Shown here: piece after piece, positions 1 to 8,710 of the stretch
Layout of the letters: each line of letters starts with the position of its first letter
Position numbering within the stretch: the first letter of the stretch is position 1
Assembly: GCF_000315485.1 (NCBI RefSeq)
Contig: NZ_JH992945.1
Coordinates: 358,567-422,566 of the forward strand
Origin: Bacteroides oleiciplenus YIT 12058
GTDB taxonomy: Bacteria; Bacteroidota; Bacteroidia; Bacteroidales; Bacteroidaceae
DNA length: 64,000 nt
Direction of reading: 5' to 3'
Position numbers and translations under genes: made by a program
The notes under the pieces: model-generated
Database searches by the model: none
What the model was told of the DNA's origin: nothing
The model's input: only the letters and a program-made list of their open reading frames with translations

Positions 1-2095
1 GGTCATGGCTATTGGTTGCACTGAATATATTCTCGTTCAGCACAAGACTGGTGCAACCGGAAAAGCAGCCGTAGAAGTTCGTTGCCTCCGTGTTCTTATC
101 GAACAATCCTGACGGAATGCCGGACAGTGAGGTACACTCGGAGAAGCAGGAGCTGAAGTCTGTTGCCAGCGTGTTCTTGTCGAACAAACTTGCCGGGATG
201 CCGGACAGTGAGGTACACTCGGAGAAGCAGAAGCCGAAGTCCGTTACCAGCGTGTTATTAGCGAACAATCCTGTCGGAATGCCGGACAGTGAAGTGTGGG
301 AAAAGCAGTAGCGGAAGCTCGTTGCCTGCGTGTTGTTATCGAACAAATTTGTCGGAATGCTTAGGACTGAAGTGCAGCCGGAGAAGCAGAAGCCGAAGTC
401 CGTTACCAGCGTGTTCTTATCAAACAATCCTGTCGGAATGCCGGACAGTGAAGTGCAGCCGGAGAAGCAGCCGCTGAAGTTCGTTACCTGCGTGTTATTG
501 GCGAACAATCCTGACGGAATGCTGGACAGTGAAGTCCAGCCGAAGAAGCAGTGGTCGAAGTTCGTTGCCTGCGTGTTCTTATCGAACAATCCTGACGGAA
601 TACTGGACAGTGAAGTCCAGCCGTAGAAGCAGTAGCTGAAGTTCGTTGCCTGCGTGTTCTTATCGAACAATCCTGTCGGAATGCTTGGGACTGAAGTGCA
701 GCGGGAGAAGCAGGAGCTGAAGTCCGTTGCCTCCGTGTTATTGTCGAACAATCCTGTCGGAATGCCGGACAGTGACGTGCAGTTGTAGAAGCAGTAGCTG
801 AAGTTCGTTACCTGCGTGTTCTTGTCGAACAATCCTGATGGAATGCTGGACAGTGAAGTGCAGCCGTTGAAGTAATTATTGAAGTCCGTTGCCAGCGTGT
901 TCAGCAAGGGGGTGTCGATGCTAATCAGCTTAATTAGATTGGAACTCGCCCCTCTATAAGAGTCAAATTTTATAGACGGTATTTGTTGTTGCGTTTTGTC
1001 CGTCTGTCCGGATGTGATAGTAAGGGTGTATGTGCCTGCCGCTACATACGTGTGGTTGAAATTATCATTCCAAGAAAGGGCAGTGCCCGATGCCACCGTC
1101 GTAAGAGCGGTGCCGTCTCCCCAGTCTACAGTAAGTTCGGCAGGGGTGCTGCCGGATGTGGGAAATGGAATACTGAATGTCAGGTCGCCGCTGCCCACCT
1201 TTACGGTGAGTGCCATTACCGCTTTCTCCTGCCAACTCATCGAAGTTCCGTCTATCGCCGCCGTATATCTCATTCCCGCAGCATAAGTCTTTCCTCCGTC
1301 TATCGTTATTTCCGCCTGATAGGTCTTGTCGCCCGTCAGCGTCACGATGAATTTTCCTCCCGCTTTCACCGCCATCTCTTCGGGCATGAAGGCAAGGTAA
1401 GCGGTCAGTGTGCGCTTGCCGGCATTGAAGGTCACGGCTCCCGGTGCAAAGTTCAGCGTGAGGCAGCGGGTGCCGCCGGTCGTTTCCACCGTCCACGCCA
1501 GGTTGGTCAGCTTGCCCACTTCGGCAGGCACGTTGCTGAGGTCGAACTTCATGATGCTGTTCTTCATTGCTAAAGTGAAATCGTTGCTGAGGTCTGCGAT
1601 GCCCGTGGAGGCCAGCAGCAGGTAGTTTCGGAGGTGGGCGGTGTTGCCGTCAGAGGTCTGCGTCTGTCCCGTCATGGGGAGGGCGGCGGAGCCGTCCGTG
1701 GTGTTCACCGCTACGGTATGGGGGTAGTAAATCGTCCAACTGTCACCGGGGTTGTTAATTGCCGTTCCCGTGAAGGAGCCGGAAGTGGCGCCGTCCGTAC
1801 CGTTGTACAGGTAGTCGTCGGCATGGGTCACGCAGTTGCTGCCGTTCATCCGCACCACGGTCAGGCAGTCGCTCGCCTGCCAGGTCAGTTTACCGTCCGC
1901 GCCTGCAGTGCCGTCTTCGTACGCCACGCGGGTGCCGGACTGCCGTCCGGTGGCGGCGTGTATGGTCATCTTTCCATCTTGTTTGTCGGGGAGGGTGCGG
2001 ACTGTGTCCGATAAGTCGTCGGTGCTGCAGCCTGAGGCGACAACAGCCAGTGCAAGCGTCAGGGAGGCTGCACAAATCTGTTTCATCGTTTTCAT
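1..2095 (-). CDS. Fimbrillin-like surface lipoprotein with PKD-like domain and 27-residue repeats (3' end cut off)
   Basis: Read on the minus strand from ATG at 2095, the frame stays open to the window edge (about 698 codons). Residues 1-23 form a lipoprotein signal ending in a lipobox with Cys23 (VASG-C), so the protein should be exported and lipidated. About residues 40-300 resemble Mfa-like/fimbrillin domains. Around residues 315-365 a PKD-like segment contains DWGDGT and NHTYVAAGTYT. From about residue 397 come 11 visible repeats of the form GLFxxNTxATxFxxCFxxCTSLSxIP, like DUF285/BspA-type leucine-rich repeats. Likely a cell-surface adhesin. Its start overlaps the stop of the upstream small gene (TAATG), so translation is probably coupled. 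Expression should depend on the invertible promoter at 2367-2695. The C-terminus is not visible. Confidence 0.85.
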   Translation of the reverse strand, partial: MKTMKQICAASLTLALAVVASGCSTDDLSDTVRTLPDKQDGKMTIHAATGRQSGTRVAYEDGTAGADGKLTWQASDCLTVVRMNGSNCVTHADDYLYNGTDGATSGSFTGTAINNPGDSWTIYYPHTVAVNTTDGSAALPMTGQTQTSDGNTAHLRNYLLLASTGIADLSNDFTLAMKNSIMKFDLSNVPAEVGKLTNLAWTVETTGGTRCLTLNFAPGAVTFNAGKRTLTAYLAFMPEEMAVKAGGKFIVTLTGDKTYQAEITIDGGKTYAAGMRYTAAIDGTSMSWQEKAVMALTVKVGSGDLTFSIPFPTSGSTPAELTVDWGDGTALTTVASGTALSWNDNFNHTYVAAGTYTLTITSGQTDKTQQQIPSIKFDSYRGASSNLIKLISIDTPLLNTLATDFNNYFNGCTSLSSIPSGLFDKNTQVTNFSYCFYNCTSLSGIPTGLFDNNTEATDFSSCFSRCTSVPSIPTGLFDKNTQATNFSYCFYGWTSLSSIPSGLFDKNTQATNFDHCFFGWTSLSSIPSGLFANNTQVTNFSGCFSGCTSLSGIPTGLFDKNTLVTDFGFCFSGCTSVLSIPTNLFDNNTQATSFRYCFSHTSLSGIPTGLFANNTLVTDFGFCFSECTSLSGIPASLFDKNTLATDFSSCFSECTSLSGIPSGLFDKNTEATNFYGCFSGCTSLVLNENIFSATNSHD
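48..910 (-). repeat. 81-bp tandem repeats encoding 27-residue units
   Basis: Near-identical 81-bp units recur; for example the word gcgtgttct begins at 571 and again at 652. They encode about 11 units of 27 residues. One unit (DNA near 290-310) is 26 residues long, having lost a codon. Such arrays can change copy number by recombination or slippage and so alter adhesin length. Confidence 0.9.
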
Positions 2096-2316
2096 TATTG
2101 TTCGAAGGTAAGGATGTCGTTTATCATGTCTTCAAGATCGCTAACGGCGCTGCCGTTATAGCCGCGAGTAGAACCGCTACGGTAAGTTCCTGCAGAGCGG
2201 TAGCCACCGCCTCCATCGCCCACACCGGGCAAATCGCCGCTGCCGGCTATCACACCTTCTGTCTCCATAGGTATCACTTCAATCTGCGGTGATACGTAGT
2301 TTTCCTTGTGTTTCAT
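2095..2316 (-). CDS. Small glycine-rich protein coupled to the surface lipoprotein
   Basis: A 73-residue protein starting MKHKENYVSPQIEVIP. It has no signal peptide or membrane segment that I can see. The middle is rich in Gly, Ser, Arg and Tyr (GDGGGGYRSAGTYRSGS), and the C-terminus is acidic and hydrophobic (LEDMINDIL). I do not recognise a named domain. Its stop codon overlaps the next ATG by one base (TAATG), making it the first gene of a two-gene unit with the lipoprotein. It is the first gene after the invertible promoter, so it should be phase-variable too. Function unknown; it may accompany export or assembly of the surface protein. Confidence 0.7.
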   Translation of the reverse strand: MKHKENYVSPQIEVIPMETEGVIAGSGDLPGVGDGGGGYRSAGTYRSGSTRGYNGSAVSDLEDMINDILTFEQ

Positions 2317-2366
2317 AATTCTGTAAATTTATATGTTTATAATTGGGGATGCATGCCGCATGATGG

Positions 2367-2695
2367 GAAGTTACTTTCCAAGTAACAGCGCACTACTATC
2401 CGATGCAGCCCGGAAAAGCGTTTCCAGGACGCACCGTTTAGACTAAAAGATACTTTTCGGGATAAAGAAAGTACAAGAAGTTGTCATTCCGCTTTCAGGA
2501 CAAAAAGTGGGAGCTGCATTTCATATGCCTGCCGCAGTAGAAATAGGAGGATAATATGTGTTTTTCTTATTTCAGAGTGTTATTATAGTGTATCGTACAA
2601 ATTTTATTTCAACTTTTCTTAAGGTTTGCTTGACTGTTTGTGAAAATAAGTGCACCTTTGTAGGCGATTACCGTTGTTACTTGGAAAGTAACTTC
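2367..2695. promoter_or_regulatory. Invertible promoter segment flanked by 21-bp inverted repeats
   Basis: A perfect 21-bp inverted repeat lies at 2367-2387 and 2675-2695. Each arm holds the core GTTACTTTCCAAGTAAC or its complement, which is itself a dyad (GTTACTT, TCC, AAGTAAC) as expected of a tyrosine-recombinase crossover site. Between the arms is one good promoter-like match, TTG at 2630-2632, 20 bp, then CACCTTTG at 2653-2660, on the plus strand. It therefore points away from the minus-strand lipoprotein operon, i.e. OFF. After inversion the -7 element would map to about 2402-2409 on the minus strand, roughly 80 nt upstream of the ATG at 2316. I found no TAnnTTTG on the minus strand inside the segment. 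This also accounts for the 395-bp gap here. Confidence 0.82.
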
Positions 2696-2711
2696 TTGCT
2701 AAAATCGTGCC

Positions 2712-3740
2712 TTACAGTATGTTGTTATTAGCAAATTTCTTCCATTTGCCTTTCTTCACAGTTGCAATCAGTTGTTTATTCGCTTTATCGAGCCGTTCGT
2801 TCTCAAAAGGCTTCAGATAGGTTTCCGTCACCCGTATGGAAGCGTGTCCCAGCGACTGGCTGATGACTCCCAGAGGCAGCCCCATGTGATAAGCCAGCGT
2901 TGCCCAGGTGTGGCGTGCCGTATACGAGCTGATCCGTACGCCGGGCAGCAGAAACTCCATCGCCCGTGCCAAATCACGGTTGAACAGTCGCAAGGCATCC
3001 TGATAGTCCTTATACAACCCCCATCCGCCAGACGTGTCCGCATCCAGAATGGGGAGCAGGTAGGGGGAATCCGGATTCTCCTTTCCGTACTTGCGCAGCA
3101 GGCGCAACGCTTCGGGACACAACTCCACCCGCATCGGGCGTTTCGTCTTGTGGCGCAGGTAGACGAGGTATCGACCTTGCAAATCGCGCTTTCGCAGGTG
3201 GGCAAGGTCGATGAAAGGCATGCCCCGGCAGAGGAACATCAAGCGGAAATAATCGAGGGCAGTCTGTCCGGCAATGAAGGGACTGCCCGCCAGCACCTTT
3301 TCCATCTGCCATCCTTGCAACGCCCGTTTGGTCTGCGAAACCACGCGGGTATGCACGTCAGCAAACATCTTTGCATCATGTCCCGGAGTGCCGGCAGGCA
3401 TCCAGCGATTGTACACCGCACGCAGAGAACTCATGTAGCAGGTCACACTGTTCGGCTTCAGCGGACGCGCCTTTTTCTGCATCAACCACTCCTCATAGGC
3501 TTTCAGCCGTTCGGGACGGAAGACTTCATTCATCGGCAAAGGCACTCCCCTGCCACCGGCAAAGTCCTGAAACGAATGCAGCGCACACAGATAACCATGT
3601 GCAGCCGCATACTTCTGTTCATGTTTCAACTTTTCAATCACCGCAAGCATGTAGGACGACAGCTCCATCCTTCCCACATCAATTCCCACATCGGCTCCTG
3701 CATCGGTTCCCACGTCAGGTTCCATATCTTCTGTTTTCAT
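2712..3740 (-). CDS. Tyrosine site-specific recombinase (probable invertase of the adjacent switch)
   Basis: A 342-residue tyrosine recombinase with an N-terminal SAM-like DNA-binding region (about residues 30-130) and a catalytic domain (about 140-330). Visible catalytic residues: Arg172 (FLCRG), Lys198 (RHKTK), Arg276 in YTARHTW, His299 (SLGH) and Tyr308 (TETYL). The usual first His of the HxxR box is Tyr273, a change I believe is common in Bacteroides invertases. The first 24 residues are a repetitive Asp/Gly/Val stretch. Its stop is 17 bp from the right arm of the invertible segment. That placement suggests a local, dedicated DNA invertase rather than a phage integrase; no phage genes are nearby. 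Confidence 0.85.
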   Translation of the reverse strand: MKTEDMEPDVGTDAGADVGIDVGRMELSSYMLAVIEKLKHEQKYAAAHGYLCALHSFQDFAGGRGVPLPMNEVFRPERLKAYEEWLMQKKARPLKPNSVTCYMSSLRAVYNRWMPAGTPGHDAKMFADVHTRVVSQTKRALQGWQMEKVLAGSPFIAGQTALDYFRLMFLCRGMPFIDLAHLRKRDLQGRYLVYLRHKTKRPMRVELCPEALRLLRKYGKENPDSPYLLPILDADTSGGWGLYKDYQDALRLFNRDLARAMEFLLPGVRISSYTARHTWATLAYHMGLPLGVISQSLGHASIRVTETYLKPFENERLDKANKQLIATVKKGKWKKFANNNIL

Positions 3741-3929
3741 ACTTCGATACTATTTAGTTACACGCAACATCGCGCTTAAACCCACAACGGGTTTCGTATC
3801 CGCAAAGTTTGTAAACAGAAGATAAAGAAGGACAAGCAGGCGATAAAGCTCCCCGCCCATTTCTTCATAATCTGTAATTCGGGTTATCATGTCCGTAATC
3901 TGTCTACAAACAGTATGCTAACTCCGCCG

Positions 3930-3937
3930 TACATTTG
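3930..3937 (+). promoter_or_regulatory. Promoter -7 element before the hydrolase operon
   Basis: TACATTTG is a perfect TAnnTTTG; no clear -33 element is visible. It overlaps the upstream in-frame TTG at 3935, which argues that the real start of the next gene is the ATG at 3986. Confidence 0.6.
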
Positions 3938-3985
3938 CATTGTAGAAAACAGAGAATCAATTTAATCACCAAAAACAAAGCGTAT

Positions 3986-5014
3986 ATGAAACGAATACTA
4001 TCAGTAGCAGCGTCATTTTTAGTGACACTCGGCACAAGCCTCTCCTTCGCACAAACAGATGCGGACAACTTTTATAAAAGTACTCTTGTCAACATGGAGA
4101 AAGTATCCTTCTCCAACCAGTACAAAATGAAAGTGGCCGGCAACCTTTTCCTGCCCAAAGATATGAAAGCAGGAGAAACGTATCCCGCAATCATCGTCGG
4201 GCACCCGATGGGGGCAGTCAAGGAACAAAGTGCAAACCTCTATGCCACCAAGATGGCCGAACGCGGTTTCGTCACCCTCTCCATCGACCTGTCCTTCTGG
4301 GGAGAGAGTGAAGGAGAACCGCGCAACACCGTCTCCCCGGAAATCTATGCGGAAGACTTCAGCGCAGCAGTCGATTTCCTCGGTACACGCCCGTTCGTCG
4401 ACCGCAACCGTATCGGCGTAATCGGTATCTGCGGCAGTGGAAGTTTCGCCATCAGTGCGGCAAAAATCGATCCGCGCCTGAAAGCCATTGCAACCATCAG
4501 CATGTATAATATGGGTACAGCAAGCCGCAACGGACTGAAACACGCACTGACCCTGGAACAAAGGAAACAAATCATTGCCGAAGCCGCCGAACAACGCTAT
4601 GCGGAATTTCTGGGTGGAGAAACGAAATACACCGGCGGCACCGTACACGAACTGACGCCTGACTCCTCTCCTATTGAACGCGAGTTTTATGAATTCTACC
4701 GTACAGAACGCGGAGAATTTACCCCCGAAGGTGCAACGCCCCTGACCACCACGCACCCCACCCTGGCAAGCAACACGAAGTTCATGAACTTCTATCCGTT
4801 TGTCGATATCGAGACCATCTCACCGCGCCCCATGCTCTTCATCGCCGGAGAGAATGCACACTCACGCGAATTCAGCGAAGACGCCTACAGCAAGGCTGCC
4901 GAGCCCAAAGAATTATACATCGTGCCCGGTGCAGGCCATGTGGACCTTTACGACCGGGTCAGCCTCATCCCGTTCAACAAGCTGGACTCTTTCTTTAAGG
5001 AATACCTGAAATAA
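3986..5014 (+). CDS. Secreted alpha/beta hydrolase (dienelactone-hydrolase/YcjY-like)
   Basis: A 342-residue protein starting MKRILSVAASF with a Sec signal peptide ending near SLSFA-Q, so periplasmic. The fold is alpha/beta hydrolase: oxyanion strand VGHPMG, nucleophile elbow GICGSG, acid region FIAGENAHS and catalytic His in GAGHVDLYD. The elbow has Cys where most esterases have Ser, as in dienelactone hydrolase-like proteins, so Cys may be the nucleophile. Substrate unknown. First gene of an operon running to 8541. An in-frame TTG at 3935 is rejected because it lies within the -7 element. Confidence 0.8.
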   Translation: MKRILSVAASFLVTLGTSLSFAQTDADNFYKSTLVNMEKVSFSNQYKMKVAGNLFLPKDMKAGETYPAIIVGHPMGAVKEQSANLYATKMAERGFVTLSIDLSFWGESEGEPRNTVSPEIYAEDFSAAVDFLGTRPFVDRNRIGVIGICGSGSFAISAAKIDPRLKAIATISMYNMGTASRNGLKHALTLEQRKQIIAEAAEQRYAEFLGGETKYTGGTVHELTPDSSPIEREFYEFYRTERGEFTPEGATPLTTTHPTLASNTKFMNFYPFVDIETISPRPMLFIAGENAHSREFSEDAYSKAAEPKELYIVPGAGHVDLYDRVSLIPFNKLDSFFKEYLK

Positions 5015-5027
5015 TACCGTGAAGATT

Positions 5028-5558
5028 ATGAAATATTACTTAGTACTCATTTTTATGACGTTGACATTGTCCGTTTGGGGCACATCATGCAGCGACGATG
5101 CTCCTATACCCGAAACAGGGCAACAGATACCTCCGGGAAGTACAGACGATGATGATCCCCCGGTTAATCCCGGTAATGACGATGATGATGATGACGATAA
5201 TCCTATGAGCAACAACCTAAAAATAACAGTCGGCTCCGCCTCATTCACCGCCACACTGGAAAACAATGCGGCGGCAACAGCCTTCAAGGCATTACTGCCT
5301 ATGACCATAAACATGTCCGAACTGAACGGCAATGAAAAGTACTTCTACCTATCAGGAAACCTGCCTACCGCATCTTCCAACCCGGGAACCATCCGCACGG
5401 GCGACCTGATGCTTTACGGCGGCTCCTGTCTGGTACTTTTCTATGAGACTTTTTCAACATCCTACAGCTACACTCGCCTGGGGCGTGTAAATAACCCTTC
5501 GGGACTGGCATCCGCCCTCGGTTCGGGCAGTGTAACCGTAACATTCGAACTACAATAA
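5028..5558 (+). CDS. Lipoprotein with cyclophilin-like fold
   Basis: About 176 residues. A lipoprotein signal ends at the Cys of VWGTSCSDD. It is followed by an acidic Pro/Gly/Asp linker including a run of eight or so Asp, then a roughly 110-residue domain with LPMTINMSELNGNEKY, GDLMLYGG and LVLFYETF. These are hallmarks of the bacterial cyclophilin-like domain family. Probably tethered in the envelope; ligand unknown. I prefer ATG at 5028 over the in-frame GTG at 5019. It lies 13 bp after the hydrolase stop, so the two are co-transcribed. Confidence 0.75.
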   Translation: MKYYLVLIFMTLTLSVWGTSCSDDAPIPETGQQIPPGSTDDDDPPVNPGNDDDDDDDNPMSNNLKITVGSASFTATLENNAAATAFKALLPMTINMSELNGNEKYFYLSGNLPTASSNPGTIRTGDLMLYGGSCLVLFYETFSTSYSYTRLGRVNNPSGLASALGSGSVTVTFELQ

Positions 5559-5571
5559 AAACAAAGAAATT

Positions 5572-6474
5572 ATGGAAATTATCAAAAACAAAGAATTCGG
5601 AGGCGAACGCCCCCTGTTTGCCACTCACAACCTCCAACTGGAAAATGTAACCATCCATACAGGCGAGTCCGCACTGAAAGAATGCAGCAACATCATAGCA
5701 GTGAACTGCCGCTTCGAAGGGAAATACCCATACTGGCACAACAATGGCTTCACCATAAAGAACTGTTTCTTTACAGAAGGTGCCCGTGCCGCACTTTGGT
5801 ACTCACAGAATGTACAAATGACGGATACCGTAGTGGAAGCACCGAAGATGTTCCGCGAAATGGACGGCATAAAACTGGAAAACGTGCAACTTCCCAATGC
5901 CTTGGAAACCCTTTGGTTCTGCCGCAATGTAGAACTCAGAAACGTACAGATTGACAAAGCCGATTACCTGTTCATACACGGTGAGAACATACGCATCGAA
6001 AATTACAGCCAGAACGGCAACTACTCATTCCAGTATTGCAAGAACGTGGAAATCCGCAATGCCATCATCAACTCCAAAGACGCTTTCTGGAATACGGAAA
6101 ACGTAACGGTATACGATTCCGAACTGAATGGTGAATACCTGGGCTGGCATTCCAGAAACCTGCGTCTGGTGAACTGCAAAATTTCAGGTACGCAACCACT
6201 TTGTTATGCCCACGACCTGATTATGGAAAACTGCACAATGGCCGACGATGCCGACCTTGCATTTGAATACAGCAGTCTCCAGGCCACCATCAAAGGTCCG
6301 GTTCACAGCATAAAGAACCCACGCACGGGAAGCATCACGGCCGAAAGTTACGGAGCCGTCATCATAGACGAAAACATAAAGGCTCCCGGCAACTGCAAAC
6401 TGAAACTTTGGGACGACCAGACCTGTTTTGATGAAACAACAAAAGAGATGCAATATGCCGTACAACTTCGATGA
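5572..6474 (+). CDS. DUF3737 family right-handed beta-helix protein
   Basis: A 300-residue cytoplasmic protein without signal peptide. It is built of short repeating rungs such as NVEIRNAIINSKDAFWNTENVTVYDSELNG, typical of DUF3737. The family is abundant in gut bacteria but its function is unknown; the pectate-lyase-like helix suggests polysaccharide or ligand binding. It starts 13 bp after the cyclophilin-like gene, and its last 20 bp overlap the start of the C-S lyase gene. Confidence 0.8.
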   Translation: MEIIKNKEFGGERPLFATHNLQLENVTIHTGESALKECSNIIAVNCRFEGKYPYWHNNGFTIKNCFFTEGARAALWYSQNVQMTDTVVEAPKMFREMDGIKLENVQLPNALETLWFCRNVELRNVQIDKADYLFIHGENIRIENYSQNGNYSFQYCKNVEIRNAIINSKDAFWNTENVTVYDSELNGEYLGWHSRNLRLVNCKISGTQPLCYAHDLIMENCTMADDADLAFEYSSLQATIKGPVHSIKNPRTGSITAESYGAVIIDENIKAPGNCKLKLWDDQTCFDETTKEMQYAVQLR

Positions 6475-7633
6475 AATCATTCCACGCCGGGGCACGAATT
6501 CTTATAAATGGGATTCTGCCACGGACCCGAATGTATTGCCGATGTGGGTAGCCGATATGGATTTCCACACAGCACCTGCCGTGACGGAAGCGTTGAAAAG
6601 GCGGGTGGAGCATGGCATCTTCGGATACGTCCGTGTACCCGATGCTTACTACAATGCAACGATCAACTGGTTCAAAAGACGCCACGACTGGAGAATAGAA
6701 AAAGAGTGGATTATCTATACCTCCGGAGTAGTACCGGCGCTGTCGGCAATCATAAAAGCCCTGACCGGCCCCGGCGACAAAGTCCTGGTGCAGACTCCGG
6801 TGTATAATTGCTTCTTTTCGTCCATACGAAACAACGGATGTGAAATCGTTTCCAATCCGCTGATTTATGAGAATAAAACTTACCGGATTGATTTCGATGA
6901 CTTGGAGAAGAAGGCTGCCGATAGTAAAGTCAAACTCTTGCTATTGTGCAACCCTCACAACCCCGCCGGAAGAGTATGGAACCGGGAAGAACTGATACGT
7001 ATCGGTGAGATTTGCCTCCGGAATCATGTAACGGTAGTAGCGGATGAAATTCATTGTGAACTGGTTTTTCCGGAATATACCTATACGCCTTTCGCCTCCA
7101 TATCGCAGGAGTTCCTGATGAATTCCGTCACTTGCATTTCCCCCAGCAAGGCGTTCAACCTGGCAGGAGTCCAGATTGCCAACATCGTATCCGCTGATAC
7201 CGATGTATGCAAGAAGATAGACAAAGCCATCAATATAAACGAAGTCTGCGACGTAAATCCATTTGGAGTAGAGGCTTTGATAGCTGCCTATAATGAAGGG
7301 GAAGAATGGCTGGAAGAACTGAAAAGGTATTTGTTTGATAACTATAACTACCTGAGGAGTTTCTTCGCCGAACATCTGCCGGAGCTCCCTGTAACGAAGC
7401 TGGAAGGTACTTATCTGGTATGGGTGGATTGTTCTTCATTAAAGCGTACCTCAGAAGATATAGTGACCTCGCTATTGGAACAGGAAAAACTCTGGCTGAA
7501 CGAAGGCAGCATGTACGGAGATGCCGGAGAAGGCTTTGTACGTATCAATATAGCCTGCCCGCGACAGGTATTGACAGAAGGTTTAGAAAGGTTTAAACGA
7601 TGGAAGAACCAAATAAAGCAAACAGGAACATAA
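6455..7633 (+). CDS. PatB/MalY family PLP-dependent C-S beta-lyase
   Basis: A 392-residue fold-type-I PLP enzyme. Visible features: N-terminal MPYNFDEIIPRRG with YKWDS, typical of MalY/PatB cystathionine beta-lyases; WVADMDF; the CNPHNPAGRVW substrate loop; Asp in VVADEIH; and the PLP Lys232 in SPSKAFNLAG. It likely cleaves cystathionine or cysteine conjugates to a thiol, pyruvate and ammonia in the cytoplasm. In-frame TTG 6428 and ATG 6431 lie farther inside the previous gene; ATG 6455 has a purine-rich AAAAGAG upstream and matches the family start. It overlaps the next gene by 34 bp. Confidence 0.85.
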   Translation: MPYNFDEIIPRRGTNSYKWDSATDPNVLPMWVADMDFHTAPAVTEALKRRVEHGIFGYVRVPDAYYNATINWFKRRHDWRIEKEWIIYTSGVVPALSAIIKALTGPGDKVLVQTPVYNCFFSSIRNNGCEIVSNPLIYENKTYRIDFDDLEKKAADSKVKLLLLCNPHNPAGRVWNREELIRIGEICLRNHVTVVADEIHCELVFPEYTYTPFASISQEFLMNSVTCISPSKAFNLAGVQIANIVSADTDVCKKIDKAININEVCDVNPFGVEALIAAYNEGEEWLEELKRYLFDNYNYLRSFFAEHLPELPVTKLEGTYLVWVDCSSLKRTSEDIVTSLLEQEKLWLNEGSMYGDAGEGFVRINIACPRQVLTEGLERFKRWKNQIKQTGT

Positions 7634-8541
7634 CCGGTATCATTACCGCCTATTTCCTTATCTATGTAGTTTGGGGATCTACCTACTTCTTCATAGGTGT
7701 AGCATTAAAGGACTTGCCTCCTTTTCTGCTCGGAGCTTTACGGTTTACGGCAGCCGCACTTATACTCCTCGGCATATGCCACCTGCGGGGAGAAAGAATA
7801 TTCAGAAGAAGCCTGATAAAGTGCTCTGCCGTCAGCGGAATTGTATTGCTGTTCATAGATATGGCCGTAGTGATGCTGGCACAACGCTACTTAACCAGCA
7901 GCCTGGTAGCTATCATCGCTTCTTCCACCGCACTCTGGATTCTGCTGCTGGATGCCCCGATGTGGAAAACCAATCTCCGCAATCCCCTTACAATCGCAGG
8001 TGGAATCATTGGTTTCGGAGGCGTCATATTGCTTTATATGGAACAACTCAATGCAGCAAACCTGCATCCGCACAGCGAATGCGGCATCTTACTTCTTGTT
8101 TTCGGATGCATATCCTGGGCACTGGGCACCTTGTATGCCAAATACCGTTCTTCCCGCGAAGAAGAAGTGAATGCGTTTGCCGGTTCAGGCTGGCAGATGC
8201 TTTTCGCCAGCGGTATGTTCTGGATTTGCAGTACCGTGAACGGAGATATGCAAAGGCTCGATCTGTCGGATGTTTCATCTGCAAGCTGGCTGTCGCTGGC
8301 TTATCTGATATTCTTCGGTTCCCTGCTTGCCTATTCCGCCTACGTCTGGCTGCTGAAAGTGCGGCCTGCAGCAGAAGTCGGCACCCACGCCTATGTCAAT
8401 CCGTTCATTGCCGTACTTTTAGGAGTAATCCTCGGAAATGAGCAGGTGACGTTTATCCAGTTGGGCGGACTATTCATCATATTACTGGGAGTTATGCTGA
8501 TAGGCAGAAAACATAAGAAACAACCACCAGAGCCCATATAA
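7600..8541 (+). CDS. EamA/DMT family transporter
   Basis: 313 residues with about ten hydrophobic segments in two EamA repeats (roughly 12-140 and 155-305), including VVWGSTYFFIGVAL and PFLLGALRF in the first and YVNPFIAVLLGVILGNE in the second. Members export amino acids, thiols or other metabolites from the inner membrane. Overlap with the C-S lyase gene implies coupled translation, and export of a lyase product or related metabolite is a reasonable inference. The last gene of the operon begun at 3986. Confidence 0.8.
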   Translation: MEEPNKANRNITGIITAYFLIYVVWGSTYFFIGVALKDLPPFLLGALRFTAAALILLGICHLRGERIFRRSLIKCSAVSGIVLLFIDMAVVMLAQRYLTSSLVAIIASSTALWILLLDAPMWKTNLRNPLTIAGGIIGFGGVILLYMEQLNAANLHPHSECGILLLVFGCISWALGTLYAKYRSSREEEVNAFAGSGWQMLFASGMFWICSTVNGDMQRLDLSDVSSASWLSLAYLIFFGSLLAYSAYVWLLKVRPAAEVGTHAYVNPFIAVLLGVILGNEQVTFIQLGGLFIILLGVMLIGRKHKKQPPEPI

Positions 8542-8673
8542 GCGTCTCCGTTTTTTCCGGATAAGTTTACTGAATAGTGTTCATCTCAAACTTTCATACA
8601 TCCGCATCACTACTATTATTGTTGTTTGCAAATTTATTCGGATTATAACGGAGACGTTTTCTTTAAATATTAG

Positions 8674-8681
8674 TAATTTCG
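8674..8681 (+). promoter_or_regulatory. Probable -7 element before the aldo/keto reductase
   Basis: TAATTTCG differs from TAnnTTTG at one base. A T-rich -33-like stretch lies near 8651-8660, and the start codon is 30 bp downstream. Confidence 0.4.
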
Positions 8682-8710
8682 CGAAAACATATATAAGAAA
8701 TTAAAATATC

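Noticed and set aside
1065..1496. Minus-strand 143-codon ORF and several plus-strand ORFs in the first 2.3 kb
   Set aside because: They are alternative frames of the large lipoprotein gene, which is open across the whole region with signal peptide and repeats.
2712..3740. Prophage or integrative element integrase
   Set aside because: No attachment-site duplication, phage or conjugation genes nearby; the inverted repeats beside it fit an invertase.
3935..3985. Longer hydrolase start at TTG 3935
   Set aside because: It overlaps the -7 promoter element; ATG 3986 begins a proper signal peptide.
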